Part shown: in pieces, positions 1 to 11,059 of the stretch
How positions within the stretch are numbered: position 1 is the stretch's first letter
How the letters are laid out: each line of letters begins with the position of its first letter
Origin: Protea cynaroides
Taxonomy: Eukaryota > Streptophyta > Magnoliopsida > Proteales > Proteaceae
Length of the DNA stretch: 64,000 nt
Direction: 5' to 3'
NCBI GenBank assembly: GCA_028583415.1
Contig: CM053265.1
Span: 28,861,815-28,925,814 of the forward strand
Notes under the pieces: generated by a model
What the model was told of the DNA's origin: nothing
Database searches by the model: none
The model's input: only the letters and a program-made list of their open reading frames with translations
Position numbers and translations under genes: made by a program

Positions 1-1139
1 GTTAGTAACAAGCTACCTTTATTTTATTGTATCCAACGCCATAAATGCTTCTATGCTTGTATGCTTGTAATGTGCATCTCACATGTCATCCAATATTACT
101 ATTATTTCTGTTCATGCATATTTACTTTATTGTTTCTACCACGCTGATTGATGATGATAGGAATAGGCATGTGTTTGTGAGTGTGGTTGGTGAGCTATAT
201 GGGGAAGGGTGTTTGATCCCTCAACCATGCTTCACATTGACATTGTCGTATCGCCATTACCTTAGCAGAACTATTATCTTGTAGGGCATTAGGGGAGGTG
301 GTCTCGGACCGTGTGGTCTTTGACTTTACCAGGGGGCCTTAGCTCTATCTCTATGGACGTATTGAGGGATGCTAGCGTGAGGCCTGGATACATTTGGATG
401 GCATTAGGATTAGTTAGTTACAAGCCCAGTTTCCAAGCCCTCTCCAGCAGGGGCTTACATGTTGGTATGGTAGGGCATCAGGGGAAGTGTTGGCGGTGTG
501 TGATCCGAACACTTTAGCTCTATCTTTATTCCATGGTAGGTGCATGTGGGACGGTAATGGTGTTTGATCCATTGGGTGGATTCACACACTCGTGTATAGA
601 GGTGCAATGGTTGCCAATCCTTTCTATAACACAATCATAAACTTAAAAATAGACCAAAGATATTAAAATGAATGCATGCATATGTTTACGCATTGTTTTG
701 TTTGCTCACTATGTCGTGAGCATAACCCTTTCGACGTTGAATTTTTTAGTTGATGATGCAGGTCCTACTGTAGCAGACTACATGAATGCACCGTCGTATG
801 GACACATGGTAGCTATGGATGTAGAAGCTATGGAGGATACGCATGATCTGTCATGCGAATGCAACCAATGTGTCTTTGATTAGTTTAGTTATATTTGTGT
901 ATCAGGACATGTAATTGATTATTTTACTTTATGTCCTGAGTCATTTGAAGATAATTGGATTTAATTACTTATTTATCATTGTTTATAAAGACTTCTGCTA
1001 TTTAATTATTATCTCTGGTTATTATTGTGGAATATGTTTGGTTTAATACAATGGGTACGGCTTATACAAGATCCTGATTAAACCGTTGGTTTTATGATGG
1101 TTCATCACACCACTGGTTAGTCCAAAAGTGGGTTGTAAG
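1..1139 (+). repeat. Chromovirus LTR, 3' portion (T1-like), cut by window start
   Basis: This stretch matches, in the opposite orientation, the LTRs of element 1: the same order of phrases (CTTTAGCTCTATCTCTAT-type blocks, a TTTTTTAG before the small ORF, ATCCTG..TAAACCGTTGG near the end). The end near 1139 is estimated by alignment with the element 1 LTR terminus. The expected GGGTGTGACA end is degraded and no clean TGGTATCAGAGC primer site follows, so this is an old copy. The 5' part lies outside the window. Confidence 0.7.
668..883 (+). CDS. LTR-encoded acidic/Cys-rich peptide, T1-like copy
   Basis: A 71-residue ORF whose last 45 residues form a block that recurs in every chromovirus LTR of the window: VDDAG, then DYMNA, then an acidic stretch, then THDLSCECNQCVFD and a stop. 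It is on the sense strand of the LTR. The conserved block starts right after TTTTTTAG, which resembles a splice acceptor, so the upstream ATG may not be the real start. I recognise no known family. Function is unknown. It could be coding or a conserved RNA segment that happens to be open; conservation of the residues across diverged copies favours coding. Confidence 0.45.
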   Translation: MNACICLRIVLFAHYVVSITLSTLNFLVDDAGPTVADYMNAPSYGHMVAMDVEAMEDTHDLSCECNQCVFD

Positions 1140-1248
1140 AAAACAAATTTGTGTGTTGTATGCTTAAACAAAGATGTGACCATGCATAATATGTTGGGGG
1201 GAGATTGGAAACTAATGCTAACCATATAAAAGAAGAGAGGGAGAGTAA

Positions 1249-1268
1249 TATATATATATATATATTTA

Positions 1269-1335
<67 letters not shown>
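1249..1335. repeat. (TA)n microsatellite
   Basis: Nearly pure TA dinucleotide run with two interruptions. It sits between the LTR end and the antisense ORF remnant. The YIYIYI-type reading frames here are artefacts. Confidence 0.95.
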
Positions 1336-1336
<1 letters not shown>

Positions 1337-1529
1337 ATGAGGCAAGATAACCAAAACTATCTTGAACATAATCTGATTACAAAAAGAAAAAGGAAATAAA
1401 CTTCGATTCCATGCTCAAAATTCCTCCTTACATAGTAAAAGGATGGAAACCATATAAGTAGGTATCTGTTCCTTACATAAATCCCCACTACATTAAAGCA
1501 AAAAGGAAAAAGAAGAAAACACCATATGC

Positions 1530-2770
1530 CATCACTCCTCAGAGTTAAGAGATGGTGGGGTAGGAACATGCAACGTTTGAAAAGTCTACGGCTGTGTTGC
1601 TGCTTCTGTAGCAGCCGTGATATCATTCATCAAAGCCATCTGGTATATGTCAAGACAAGTAGAGAAACTGGTCACCAAATGCTAAAACTGTCGAACTTGG
1701 TTCTTCAAGTCATGCATGTCATTTTTTTGTTGGGACTGATAAGAAACCATGGAGTTTAACATATCTATGAGGTCGTCTAAGGTAGTAGGAGGCCGGGATG
1801 GATTAGTTTGGCCTATGGCCATATCCTCTGTCTGCCCTCGGGTTGGCACCTCTCCTTCACAATCATCTGATACATGTTGCTCTGGTGGATCTCTAGGACT
1901 CCAACGAGCCTCCAACACTGGGTCCTCTAATGCCAGGTCATGAAGTTTCATTTTGATGATGGCATGCCAGTTGGAAGGGGTAAACACTGTAGCCTCATGA
2001 GGTTTTTCCTCATGTATAATAATGTCAAGGTGCTGGAATAGGGTAGTTAATAGTTTTCCAAAAGGAAAATGTCCCTTCTTTGAAGCTCTAGTGTTGTTTG
2101 CCGCTGTGAACATGGTCCGCATAATGATGTAGGGAAGGCAGACCCGATGACGCTCTAGTACCTTGGAAGTGAGAAATTGCCCAAAGAGGGAGAGCTCATC
2201 AAAATTTCCACTTTGAGGCCGAATGTTGTATTGGATTATCCTGTAGTATACTCTGGGAAGAGGGAAGAAGTTGCTCACTTGGAACGGATCTTGTGGCCAG
2301 TGGAGTTTGTTTCGGATTACTATTTTTAGGGCCTCAAATGTAAAATCCTTGTCCCTGCTCGTACAATACTCCTTGTCCCCAGCCATAAAAATGCCTAAGA
2401 GACGGGCCAACTACTCTGTACTCAAAGTAAAATCTCTACCATTTACCTTGCTAGAGATACGCAACTCCCTAGCATGCTCAAATTCCCCCATGCTGCCTTC
2501 AACCTCTAGGTTGCATTAGAAGTGTTTCACCATGTCAGGCTGGGTGCCATCTTCAAGCCTAAGTATGGAGGACCACCCCATGGCATCAAATGTGGCCTGG
2601 GTATAGAATCTTTCCAACTTTTGGAAGTTCACTGGTCATCCTGAAATGAGTAACTTTCGCTCAAATTTAACATATGAAGCCTATGCCTTTCGTGAACAAA
2701 AGTGCATATAGTCAAAAGGTGGAAGAGGTTTGTTCCTTGGCCTCTTAGTTGCTGCCCGATGGAAGCTATC
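1530..2770 (-). pseudogene. Antisense ORF of a chromovirus, putative plant transposon protein-like (copy A)
   Basis: Read on the minus strand, the frame runs from a degenerate start at 2760-2758 (ATC where the other copy has ATG) to about 1530, broken by several in-frame stops. The longest open part, 242 codons at 2410-1682, contains YRIIQYNIRPQSG and VCLPYIIMRTM, closely matching KIIQHNLIP and VCLPYIIMRTM of the antisense ORF in element 1. Further upstream the frame shows KRPRNKPLPPFDYMHFC and a GW block, the general layout I associate with the 'putative plant transposon protein' family (family call from memory). The C-terminal part is rich in acidic residues and predicted helix. An AG splice-acceptor-like site lies at 2771-2770, ten bases before the start, as in element 1. 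It is opposite in strand to the flanking LTR and gag. A dead copy. Confidence 0.6.
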
Positions 2771-3760
2771 TAGTTTGTAATGGAAAGGAATGAATAAAGG
2801 AACCAAGTTAGAAAATATAACAGGAAACCATGAAAACTCAATCCTATAAGGTAACAAAAAAAAAGAATATTATTAACTAAATTAGACCAACCAAAGGCAT
2901 GGAAATGTGAACATAAGAATTGAAGAAACAAAAATTGGTTTAGATAGATTATTAGTAAATAAGAAGTTAGAGTTTTCAAAGAAGAGTAAGCGCACAATCA
3001 TTAGGACAGGAACCAAACCATTAGATGTGGTAAAAAGAGGATTTGAACCATATAGAGAGTAGAAAGGGCAACCTAGTTCCAAGGAAGACCATTCTCATCC
3101 ATAACAAGTAATGGACTAGTGCATAATATGGGAAAGAAAGAACTATTAGAGTCATAACAAGGTAAACAACCTAACCAATGAGGTGAAATGGTAAAAACTT
3201 AGTAGAACTGAGATAAGATAAGTACATTGCCAGTAAAAAGCATCAAAACCATTTCAAAAGGTGAAACATAGTTCAATCATGAAAAAAAAAAAAAAGAAAA
3301 AAAGAGAGTAATAGAAGTAAAACATTTATTTTGGGGAAAATCCTAAAACCCAAGCATGTATGGAATATATGGCAAGAATATGATGTACAACAAGTAATGT
3401 GCAATAAGCATAGCATATTAATTACCCCCTCAACAATTAAAAATAACCAGAGATGAGTATTTGGAATAATCATGAAAGGAAACCAAGAATAAAGGGAAAC
3501 TTGGGCTTTGATAGAATTCTCCTAACCCTAGAAATGAAAAACTTGATATGGAAGGAAAGGATTGTAACTTAAAAAGAAGAAATCCAAGATTTGATGATGA
3601 ATGAGTGAGGCTTGGAGACTTTGGAGAGCACCAATGACGAGGGAGAAGAGTTTTCGGAGGAGACATTGAGGCTCGGGTAAGTTAGAAAACAAGGGGGAAA
3701 GAATGACCTACATTTTCTAATTTATAAAGTTGAATCTTGCCGCAGCCGTTCGATGAATCT
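2771..3760 (-). promoter_or_regulatory. Probable leader, intron and promoter of antisense ORF copy A
   Basis: No convincing coding sequence. On the minus strand a TTTATAAA box at 3728-3721 is followed by a pyrimidine-rich, leader-like stretch (about 3690-3560) and then AT-rich, intron-like DNA ending in ..ACTAG at 2770, directly before the ORF start. By analogy with element 1 I read this as promoter, untranslated exon and leader intron. The splice donor could not be fixed. Confidence 0.35.
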
Positions 3761-4254
3761 GATGAACCATCATCTGCCTTACCTTATCGTCCGGTAACAT
3801 AGGCACCCCTGTGGAATTTGTTGGACGGAGAACCGGTTGATATAGTAAGATCCGGTGCATCGATGAATAGCCCCAGGATATTGTATTGTAGGAATCAGTC
3901 GCGATTATTAGTCATGACTGTGTTCCAAATTAAATGATATAATTTATTCTAGAAATTGATCGAACCATAGCATTGTTAAGGGCACTGTGTAGCATCTATT
4001 CACAAATAATATTGTCCATCATAGAGCCTTATCATAGATGAAAAACATATCACTATCTATGTTACCGTGTTATAGAAAGTTGCAAGTTAAGAAAATTTAA
4101 ATGGCGCCGCATAACCGTTCAAATTCATGTCGTACCACGAACCGGGGTAGTCCAACTCAGAGCGGGTCAAGTGATGGTTCGAGTCCCAATGGTAACTAAA
4201 CACCTACGGCTCCTTTCGAGGAAAGCTGCCAAGGAGGAGCATATGTGCAATGTA
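3761..4254. other. Non-coding interval of degraded retroelement
   Basis: No ORF of note. It presumably corresponds to the leader and gag N-terminus of the plus-strand element. A GGTTCGAGTCC tRNA B-box-like string occurs at 4177-4187 but no tRNA folds around it. Confidence 0.4.
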
Positions 4255-5525
4255 TGTGGCACTGGTTTTTAAAATTAAAACCCATGGAGTTTATCGGGTT
4301 GACTGAAGATTCAAATCAACCCATACTCGATCCAGAGTATGGAAAAGACACTAAGGCTGTTGGAATGCTTTGATACCCAAAAGGTACAGTGCGCAGCTTA
4401 CCAGTTAAAGAGTGCCCCTTACCAATGGTGGCTAGTTGCTGAGCAGGAGCTGAAGGCAAGGTACAACGATATTACTTGGGAGGTATTCAAGAAAGCATTC
4501 CTAACTCGATACTTAAGGCCAGCACCTCAAAATAGGAATGACCAAGACACACACGCCTCTTCTCCAGGGACATACGCTACCAGGACAGGATAGGAAAAGC
4601 CGTTGGTGGGCTTCCTAAGACTTAGACCCCCAAAATTCTCAAGCATGTCTGATGACATAGCCCAGTCCCAAGAATGGATATGGTGTATGGGGAAGGTGTT
4701 TGAAAGCTCGGGATGCACTGACACCAGAAGGTATTGTGTGCGACACAGTAATTAGAAGGTTTACCGTATTGTCGGTGGAGAGGCACAGAACCTTGGTTAT
4801 TGCAACAACACGGAGGGATTACGTGGGACATATTCCGAAAAGATTTTTTGGATTATTATGTGCCCCAAGAAAACACCCTGAAGGGAGAACTCTTCTCCAT
4901 CATGAGGGACACCATTCTAGAAGAATTTTGGAACGCTCGACTAACTTCTGGACCATACTACGGAAGGAGAAGCCATCTTGATGAGTCCAACAGTCCATAT
5001 GCAAGGGTGAACATCCAAGAACACTGGCATGTTTGGCAAGAAAGGAACAACCAAAACTCGCGATCAACTGCTAAGGTAAATCTCCAAAAAATGTTTGGAG
5101 GACCAACCACACCACAGTACCCTTTAGACAAAGCTTAGGAAAGACCTTATTCGAAGACCAAAGCTATACGTGATCCTTGTGCAAGGGACATGCGAGAACC
5201 TTATCAGGCTTATGCCTCAACAAAGAGAAATAAACTCTGACCTTCAATGGAACCAATTACAAACTTTCCTAACGGCATATCTAAATGTTGCAGCTGTCAC
5301 CTCATGGGGCATGACCAAATTAAATGTCCATACCTACCGGTAGTGCTAGAGATATTGTTTCCAAAAATTTTAGGGGAAGAGAAACAAGAAACAAAGGTAC
5401 CTATATCTGAAGATCAAGAGGAACCTATAGACGACGATGTTTTAGATGTCAACATGCTCCAAAATCCTCAAACTACCATGCCTAAGAATAAGCTCTCAAG
5501 GGTAGTAGCCAAAAATATTTTGTAA
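4255..5525 (+). pseudogene. gag: Gag pseudogene (capsid fragments and zinc knuckle), chromovirus
   Basis: Gag forms the particle that packages element RNA. Three fragments are visible. At 4262-4600 PMEFIGLTED is followed after a frame change by MEKTLRLLECFDTQKV and YQWWL, the Retrotrans_gag core. At 4790-5020 a second piece, ITWDIFRKDFLDYYVPQ, repeats the ITWEVFKKAFLTRY motif in diverged form, so it is either a duplicated capsid segment or a second gag remnant. At 5283-5330 there is a C-x2-C-x4-H-x4-C zinc knuckle (CCSCHLMGHDQIKC). Frames are broken between the pieces. No protease, RT or integrase follows before the 3' end signature at 6281. Confidence 0.75.
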
Positions 5526-6280
5526 AAAGCCCACTTGTCACTCCAGGCAAGATTGAGGAAGTCAGCATCCAACCAAAAGCTACAAGAGATGGTGAGACAA
5601 AAAAAGGGAGAGAGGACTAGAACGAAACCTCAGAAGGTAACTACTAAACCCCCGAAGTGGTATTAATAATCAGATTAGGATTGCATGCTAATGTAAGTTC
5701 TTACTGCAAACCCTAGTAATACATTATGATGCAATGTGTTTCACTAATTAAATTAACTAGCTAAGGTATTACCCTAGAATAGAGAAACCTAGCCTTAAAA
5801 CTCTGTAGCCGAAAGGCATATAAACCTGGTAATTATTGTGGAGGACTAATAGAATAGGTATAACCAGCAAACCTGGTAATTATTGTGGAGGACTAATAGA
5901 ATAGGTATAACCAGCTAAGGAAAAGCTAGATGTGGTAAATAGGAATAATATTAATACTCATGACACACTTTATGTTTAGGTCATAATAGAACCAGATACC
6001 AAAGGTAGAATAGAATAAAGAAAGGTTCTCAATAAAATATAATTAGAAAGTAAATAGAAATGACATATGACCACCGGGTAAGAAGACTAAAACATTAAAA
6101 AAAAAAAAGACTACAACGTGGTAGTCTGAAACATAGGGGGAAAGAAAACCCAATAAAGTAATTGAAACATCCGGGAATGGAAGCCGTATAAGCTATCGAA
6201 ATAGACATAGTAAGAACTCTTAGTAAACTACCCTAATAGAAAAGGGGGGTGTTAATTTAGGTAGACCCTGAGGATAGTGG
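5526..6280 (+). other. Non-coding remnant where pol would be expected
   Basis: AT-rich DNA with no ORF. It connects the zinc knuckle to the 3' end motif, so pol has been deleted or was never present. Contains the 47-bp duplication at 5822-5915. Confidence 0.5.
5822..5915. repeat. 47-bp tandem duplication (two perfect copies)
   Basis: Copies at 5822-5868 and 5869-5915 (AAACCTGGTAATTATTGTGG...) appear identical, so the duplication is recent compared with the decay of the surrounding element. Confidence 0.9.
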
Positions 6281-6316
6281 AATTTCAGGGACAAAATTCT
6301 TTTAAGGGGGTAAAGT
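6281..6316 (+). other. Chromovirus pol C-terminal tag and polypurine tract
   Basis: The frame at 6281-6313 reads NFRDKILLRG followed by TAA. This is a form of the NFGDEI-type tail that ends many plant chromovirus polyproteins and overlaps the polypurine tract (AAGGGGGTAAAG). It marks the internal-LTR junction of the plus-strand element: plus-strand DNA synthesis would start here, and the LTR begins just after. Confidence 0.65.
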
Positions 6317-8770
6317 CATAAAACTCTCACCCAGAAACCCAGTTTAACTAGATTTCTATTACGCTAGAGGGATTTCCACCATATGCCGAATAAGGTATAG
6401 GCCACAAATAAGACTAGGTTGCACCATTAGTAAACTGGACCAGAAAAAGGGGGAACAAAATGAGACCAACCTGACTATTATACTAGTGGTGGTCGATGCA
6501 GCTGGTCAGGAAACTTGAGCCAGTATTATCCGCCAGCATCGATCGGTAAGGCCAAAACAGACCTAATCATAGAATTTACAATTGGCCATGCTTTAAGAGA
6601 TAGCTTAGGATATTCCCAGGACCCAAATATGAACCTAGGAGGGACACACACCATCATAACTACTTTGGAGTAGGAGAAGGGAAGGAGACTATCCTTAAGT
6701 TCAAACTCTTGCCACTTAGAAACTTCCTAGGAGTCCCCATTCAAATTAGGAGTATAACCAAACAAGGAAACCTTAAATGAATAAAAACCCCATCTTTTAC
6801 CCTTCTCTAAGTACATATCACTCTTTAGAGAATTCTGAAGTGTTCTCAAGAGAAAGGGAGGAAGGAAAAGAGGAAGACAAAGCTCTGCAGCACTCGTATG
6901 AGAGAAATCATTGACAAGCGCACCATCAATTTTTAACAATCAAGCTACTATTGGTAAAACCCTAACTTCTATAAATTCTTATGCAAACCCTAGTGTTTTG
7001 TGGAAGGATGTAAATATGATGTGACGAATACACACCCTTCATCAATAGTGGAATTAATAAGGGTTGTTGGAAGGGAAAATAGCTCTTCCTAAATACTGTC
7101 CTAGTTTAGATAATCGATTTTATACTTGTTAGGGGGTACTTAAGCCTAGGAGACATCCCATCACCGAACTATATTAGCCTAACAAAGGAAGGAATAGAAT
7201 TAAAAGAGGAAAACCCAACTTGTTAAACAGAAAAGTGACCATTAGGAGGAGGCAGTCGATAAAATGGACCATATGGTAAAGACCAGCATAGCAATCGATA
7301 AATCCCAGAAGGGTCACAGAGAGTTAGCTGGATGGTGTCATGATCGATACTCTGTACCAACCCGTATATCAATTGACGAATGGTAGAAGGTTTAGATTTT
7401 CTACTGGACCATAGCCGATCGATAGTGTAGCAACTAGTATATCTATCGGTAAAGCCCATACTTAGGTAATTCAAAGTATATCAAGGACTTTTAACTAATT
7501 ATCTTACATCTTGTATAGGCATAAGAATACCTTGGAAACACATATTTTCTACCGTGGATAACTACTGTTATATGATATCAGGAAAGCAACAAAACCCTAA
7601 CCTAATTTTGGTGTGGTTGATATATATGTTGTTGATTGATGTTGCTTGCTGGTATTTACATTAAGAATAACATGTCATCCAATATCTGTCACGTTTGCAT
7701 GCATTGCATCAACAAGATGATTGATTGTGATTGTGATATGTGATGCTTGGTAGGCTGTGGTGAAGGGGTCTAGGACCCTCGGATCTAACCTGCTAAGCAA
7801 ATTAATTGCCATGTATTGTTCCTTATCCTAATAAAGGATAAAATCTTGGGGGGAGGCAAAACTAATGGTCTGGGAATCTTATTAGGGTATTGAAAGGGTA
7901 CATATGATGTCATATAGGACGGGTTAGTGAAAAAACCCATGTATGTAACCCTGGCCAGTAAGGTTAAGTACTGGTAGGATCGAGTGATGAGGGGGAAGGG
8001 TCGATAGTGTTCGTTGGAGCATCACTGGTCGGACTTGCTGCCCAATCCCCATTCTGATTTGGAACATCGTGTGGTGGCATCTGGGCTACTGGGTAGGCTG
8101 GTAAGTACCCAGCACTCCCGTGCATAGAGGTTATAATCAGCCTTTGGGAGGTGTGGCTAGGCCTTACCTTTGCACAGTAAACATACATTATACTCGACCC
8201 TTATTGTGTGCATAATCTATTCATATAATTGCTTGCTTGTCTGTTTCTCATTGAGCACAAGTTGGAGAGCTCAACTTTGCAATCGCTACTCTCTTTAGTT
8301 GTGATTGCAGGTAATATGGAAGGGAAGCAGGATGTCATTTCAGCTGAAACAAAACACCCTAAGGAGGTAGAATAAGCAAGTGATGAACCAAGCACTGGAT
8401 GGTGAAGGTAGAAAACCATGCGAAGGGACGGAAGAATGCTCCAGTGGGGAACCATAGTTAGTTATATCTTAGTTTATGTTACTTAACTTTGTAAGGGTTT
8501 TAGTGTCCAATATGTTAAGGCTATGAAACTATGAGATGTTAGTTTCAGACTTTGATAACACTTGAATAGATTATCAGTAGTATTACGTATTTAAAATTAG
8601 ACCTCAATTTGTTTACTATGCTTCTGCTATTTAATTTACTTGGTGATAAGTAACGGAAAGTAGATGTTTAGTGATGTTATTAACTGAGTATGTATCCTGG
8701 GTAGGCTACAATTAAAATGATCGATGGTCTAGTCACCCACTAAAATGTTACATATCGTAAATTCAGGGCA
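6314..8770 (+). repeat. Degenerate chromovirus LTR, family T3, copy 1
   Basis: Follows the polypurine tract. Its central and 3' parts repeat in 8800-9423 plus 18662-19880: shared blocks include TCTCAAGAGAAAGGGAGG, AACATGTCATCCAATA, GGTCTGGGA, CTATACAACCCTGGCCA-like and GTGTGGCTAGGCCTTACC. Both ends are worn, so the right boundary is approximate. Diverged from the T1 and T2 LTRs but with the same general order, including a decayed version of the LTR peptide near 8300-8350. Confidence 0.6.
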
Positions 8771-9423
8771 TGATAACGTATCAATTTCTGAAAATTGTGA
8801 TGCATTTTCAAGAGAAAGGGAGGAACTAGAGGAAAAAGGTGAAGCTCTGCAACACTTGTGTGGGGGGAATTGCCGATGATGTACACCACCAATCAACATT
8901 AACCAACATTCGTCCGTAACACCTTAACTTCTGTAAATTCTAATACAAAACTCAATGTTCCATTGAATGACTTAAATTAGAAGTAATGAATACTCATTCA
9001 TCATTAATAATGGAATTAGTATTGCTTCTTGATATTAGAGATACATATTCCCAATAAATGACCTAGATTTAACATTGGATTTCATGCTTGTTATGATAAT
9101 ACATAGACATAAGAGGTATCCTACCACTAAACTTCATTAGGCTAACAAGGTAGGGACTAAAGTCATAGGAAAATTCTAATCTGGTAGACTTAAATTGATC
9201 ATCGAAAAGGGGCGGTCGACACACCAAGTGATACACTATAGGGACTGGCATAGTGACCGACCAATCCAAGAAATGTCTTTAGAGGTAGCCAGAAAATGGA
9301 GCGATCGATACTATACTGACTGACTCAGTGACCTCCTCCTGGCAGAAAGCTTTGGTCTCTATAAGAGGATGTAGTAGACGCATAGTCGTGATTAGGACAC
9401 CAACCAGCTAACCCCAAACCTTA
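8771..9423 (+). repeat. Family T3 LTR copy 2, left part (split by Athila)
   Basis: Homologous to about 6840-7400 of copy 1 (TTTTCAAGAGAAAGGGAGGAA, the CACCATCAA block, the CTAACAAGG block). It lacks the first 500 or so bases of copy 1. It stops exactly at the Athila target duplication CCTTA (9419-9423) and resumes at 18662. Confidence 0.6.
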
Positions 9424-10628
9424 TGATGAACACATTTTATGTGTGAATCTAGGACATAAAATGTACATCACTTATTCTATTTATGATGCTTTTTGGGTAG
9501 TTAATGTTGATTTTATCTTTGTTGGGTATATGTGAAAGAATGGAAAAATTTGAGCTTAAAAAGATCATTTTATGAATTTTTTGTGATCCTGTCTAGTTAA
9601 CTCACCTAGTCAACTCAGCAGCCGGGCATAAGATGAATTTTATGAGGAGAGCCCCAAATTTTTTGTATAAGATTAGCCTTGCACCAAGTCAAAGAGTAGC
9701 TCAATCTCATGTGAATGATTCTATTCTCTTGAGAAAATATTCCTTAGTTATTTGGAGTCAAATTTACGAGATTGGCATGGCATGGAAGAATGGAAAGCTC
9801 CAATCGATTATGGAAGTTTTCAAGAAGAGATAATGATGTTAAAGATATGATGAGATGGTGTAAGATTTTTCTACTCAAGAATCATCCACATACAATGAAC
9901 CTACAATATTGGAATTTGGTTACCAAAATTATCTCCACAAAATCTCTTGTAATCCAATTGTAAAGATTGATTGTGATCTTTACTCACTTGTATATATATG
10001 TGATGCTCAGCAATAAAAAAACCATCCAAGAATTCTATTATGAGTTTTTTTTCTTAGTTTTGAGAATTTATGGGAGTTTGAGATTCTTAGTTTTTTTTCT
10101 TTTCAAGTTGTGTTCTTCTTGCTTAAGTTTATTTTTATTTATTTATTTATTTATTTTTTAGTTTTAATTTCAGATTTAGAACTTTATAGTAGGGTAGATA
10201 AATATAGGTTGTACCCCATTACTAATTTAATTTAGGAGAGAAGGCTCCCTTTGTAATCGTTTGCGCATCGCCTTGGAGTGACAACAAGACGACAAGCAAC
10301 GACAGAGAAATCTTCTATCGAGATAAGTTTTTCTTACATTCTTTTTTTCTTACATTCTTTTACTTTTAATTTCGTTTCTTTCTTGCAATAAATCTGTGTT
10401 ACTTCATGGTTAGTGGTTTCGTAAATTTTCATACCATTATGAATGGTTAATATTGTTTTTATTGCTTGATTAATTTTTATTTAAAGTGATTAGGGTGTTA
10501 ATTCAATCATATCCCTTTGGTACGCTTTGCCTTATTTGAGTTAAGATAATAGCGATTCCTTCCTGAGATCAACCCGTTACTGCACGATACCGTGTACTTG
10601 CGGTTTCATACATATTTAATTCACATCA
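9424..10628 (+). repeat. Athila 5' LTR
   Basis: 1205 bp from TGATGAACACA to TTCACATCA. Matches 17453-18661 with few visible differences. Contains a TTTA-rich stretch near 10135-10160. A conserved stretch (AAATCTTCTATCGAGATAAG) lies in the 3' part. Confidence 0.95.
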
Positions 10629-10634
10629 AGTTTT

Positions 10635-10652
10635 TGGCGCTGTTGCCAGGGA
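10635..10652 (+). other. Athila primer binding site (tRNA-Asp-like)
   Basis: TGGCGCTGTTGCCAGGGA lies six bases after the LTR. Athila elements normally have a TGGCGCCGTTGCCGGGGA-like site for tRNA-Asp; this one differs at two bases. It primes minus-strand DNA synthesis. Confidence 0.8.
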
Positions 10653-11059
10653 GGCAAGCTATTATTTTTCTATTTTAAATAGTTCAAAGTGATTGAAAAA
10701 ATTGCAAAAAAAAAAATTCATTGAGTTCAAAGTGATTTAAAAAAAGATGCAAAAAGTTTACATTGGTTTTTATGCCTTTCTTTGCACCTCCGATACGTTA
10801 GGTTGGAACAGTACAACCGACGGTCCAATCTTGACCATGATATGGTGTTAAGGGATGCTGGCTATCGAATTATCAAGAGGAATAACGACCAATAGCTTCA
10901 GCGGTAAAGGCGTTGTTTCTCAAGGAGATTGCGGATATGACCAGTCTCTAAGCCATTGATTGTCAGGAGGTTTGCATTGACCCCGATTCAAAAAAATCTA
11001 ACTTTTCGCATCAAATTTAGAGGAAAAAGAAAGATCAAATTTTATCATTTGAAAAAGTT
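10653..11059 (+). other. Athila leader, no clear gene
   Basis: Leader with A-rich runs and only broken short frames. The gag N-terminus may begin here but cannot be traced. Confidence 0.5.

Noticed and set aside
1043..1399. ORFs with long IYIYIY runs on both strands
   Set aside because: Translation of the TA microsatellite.
4150..4200. tRNA-like B box GGTTCGAGTCC with GAGC-containing upstream string
   Set aside because: No acceptor stem or anticodon arm can be formed around it. At most a tRNA-derived relic.
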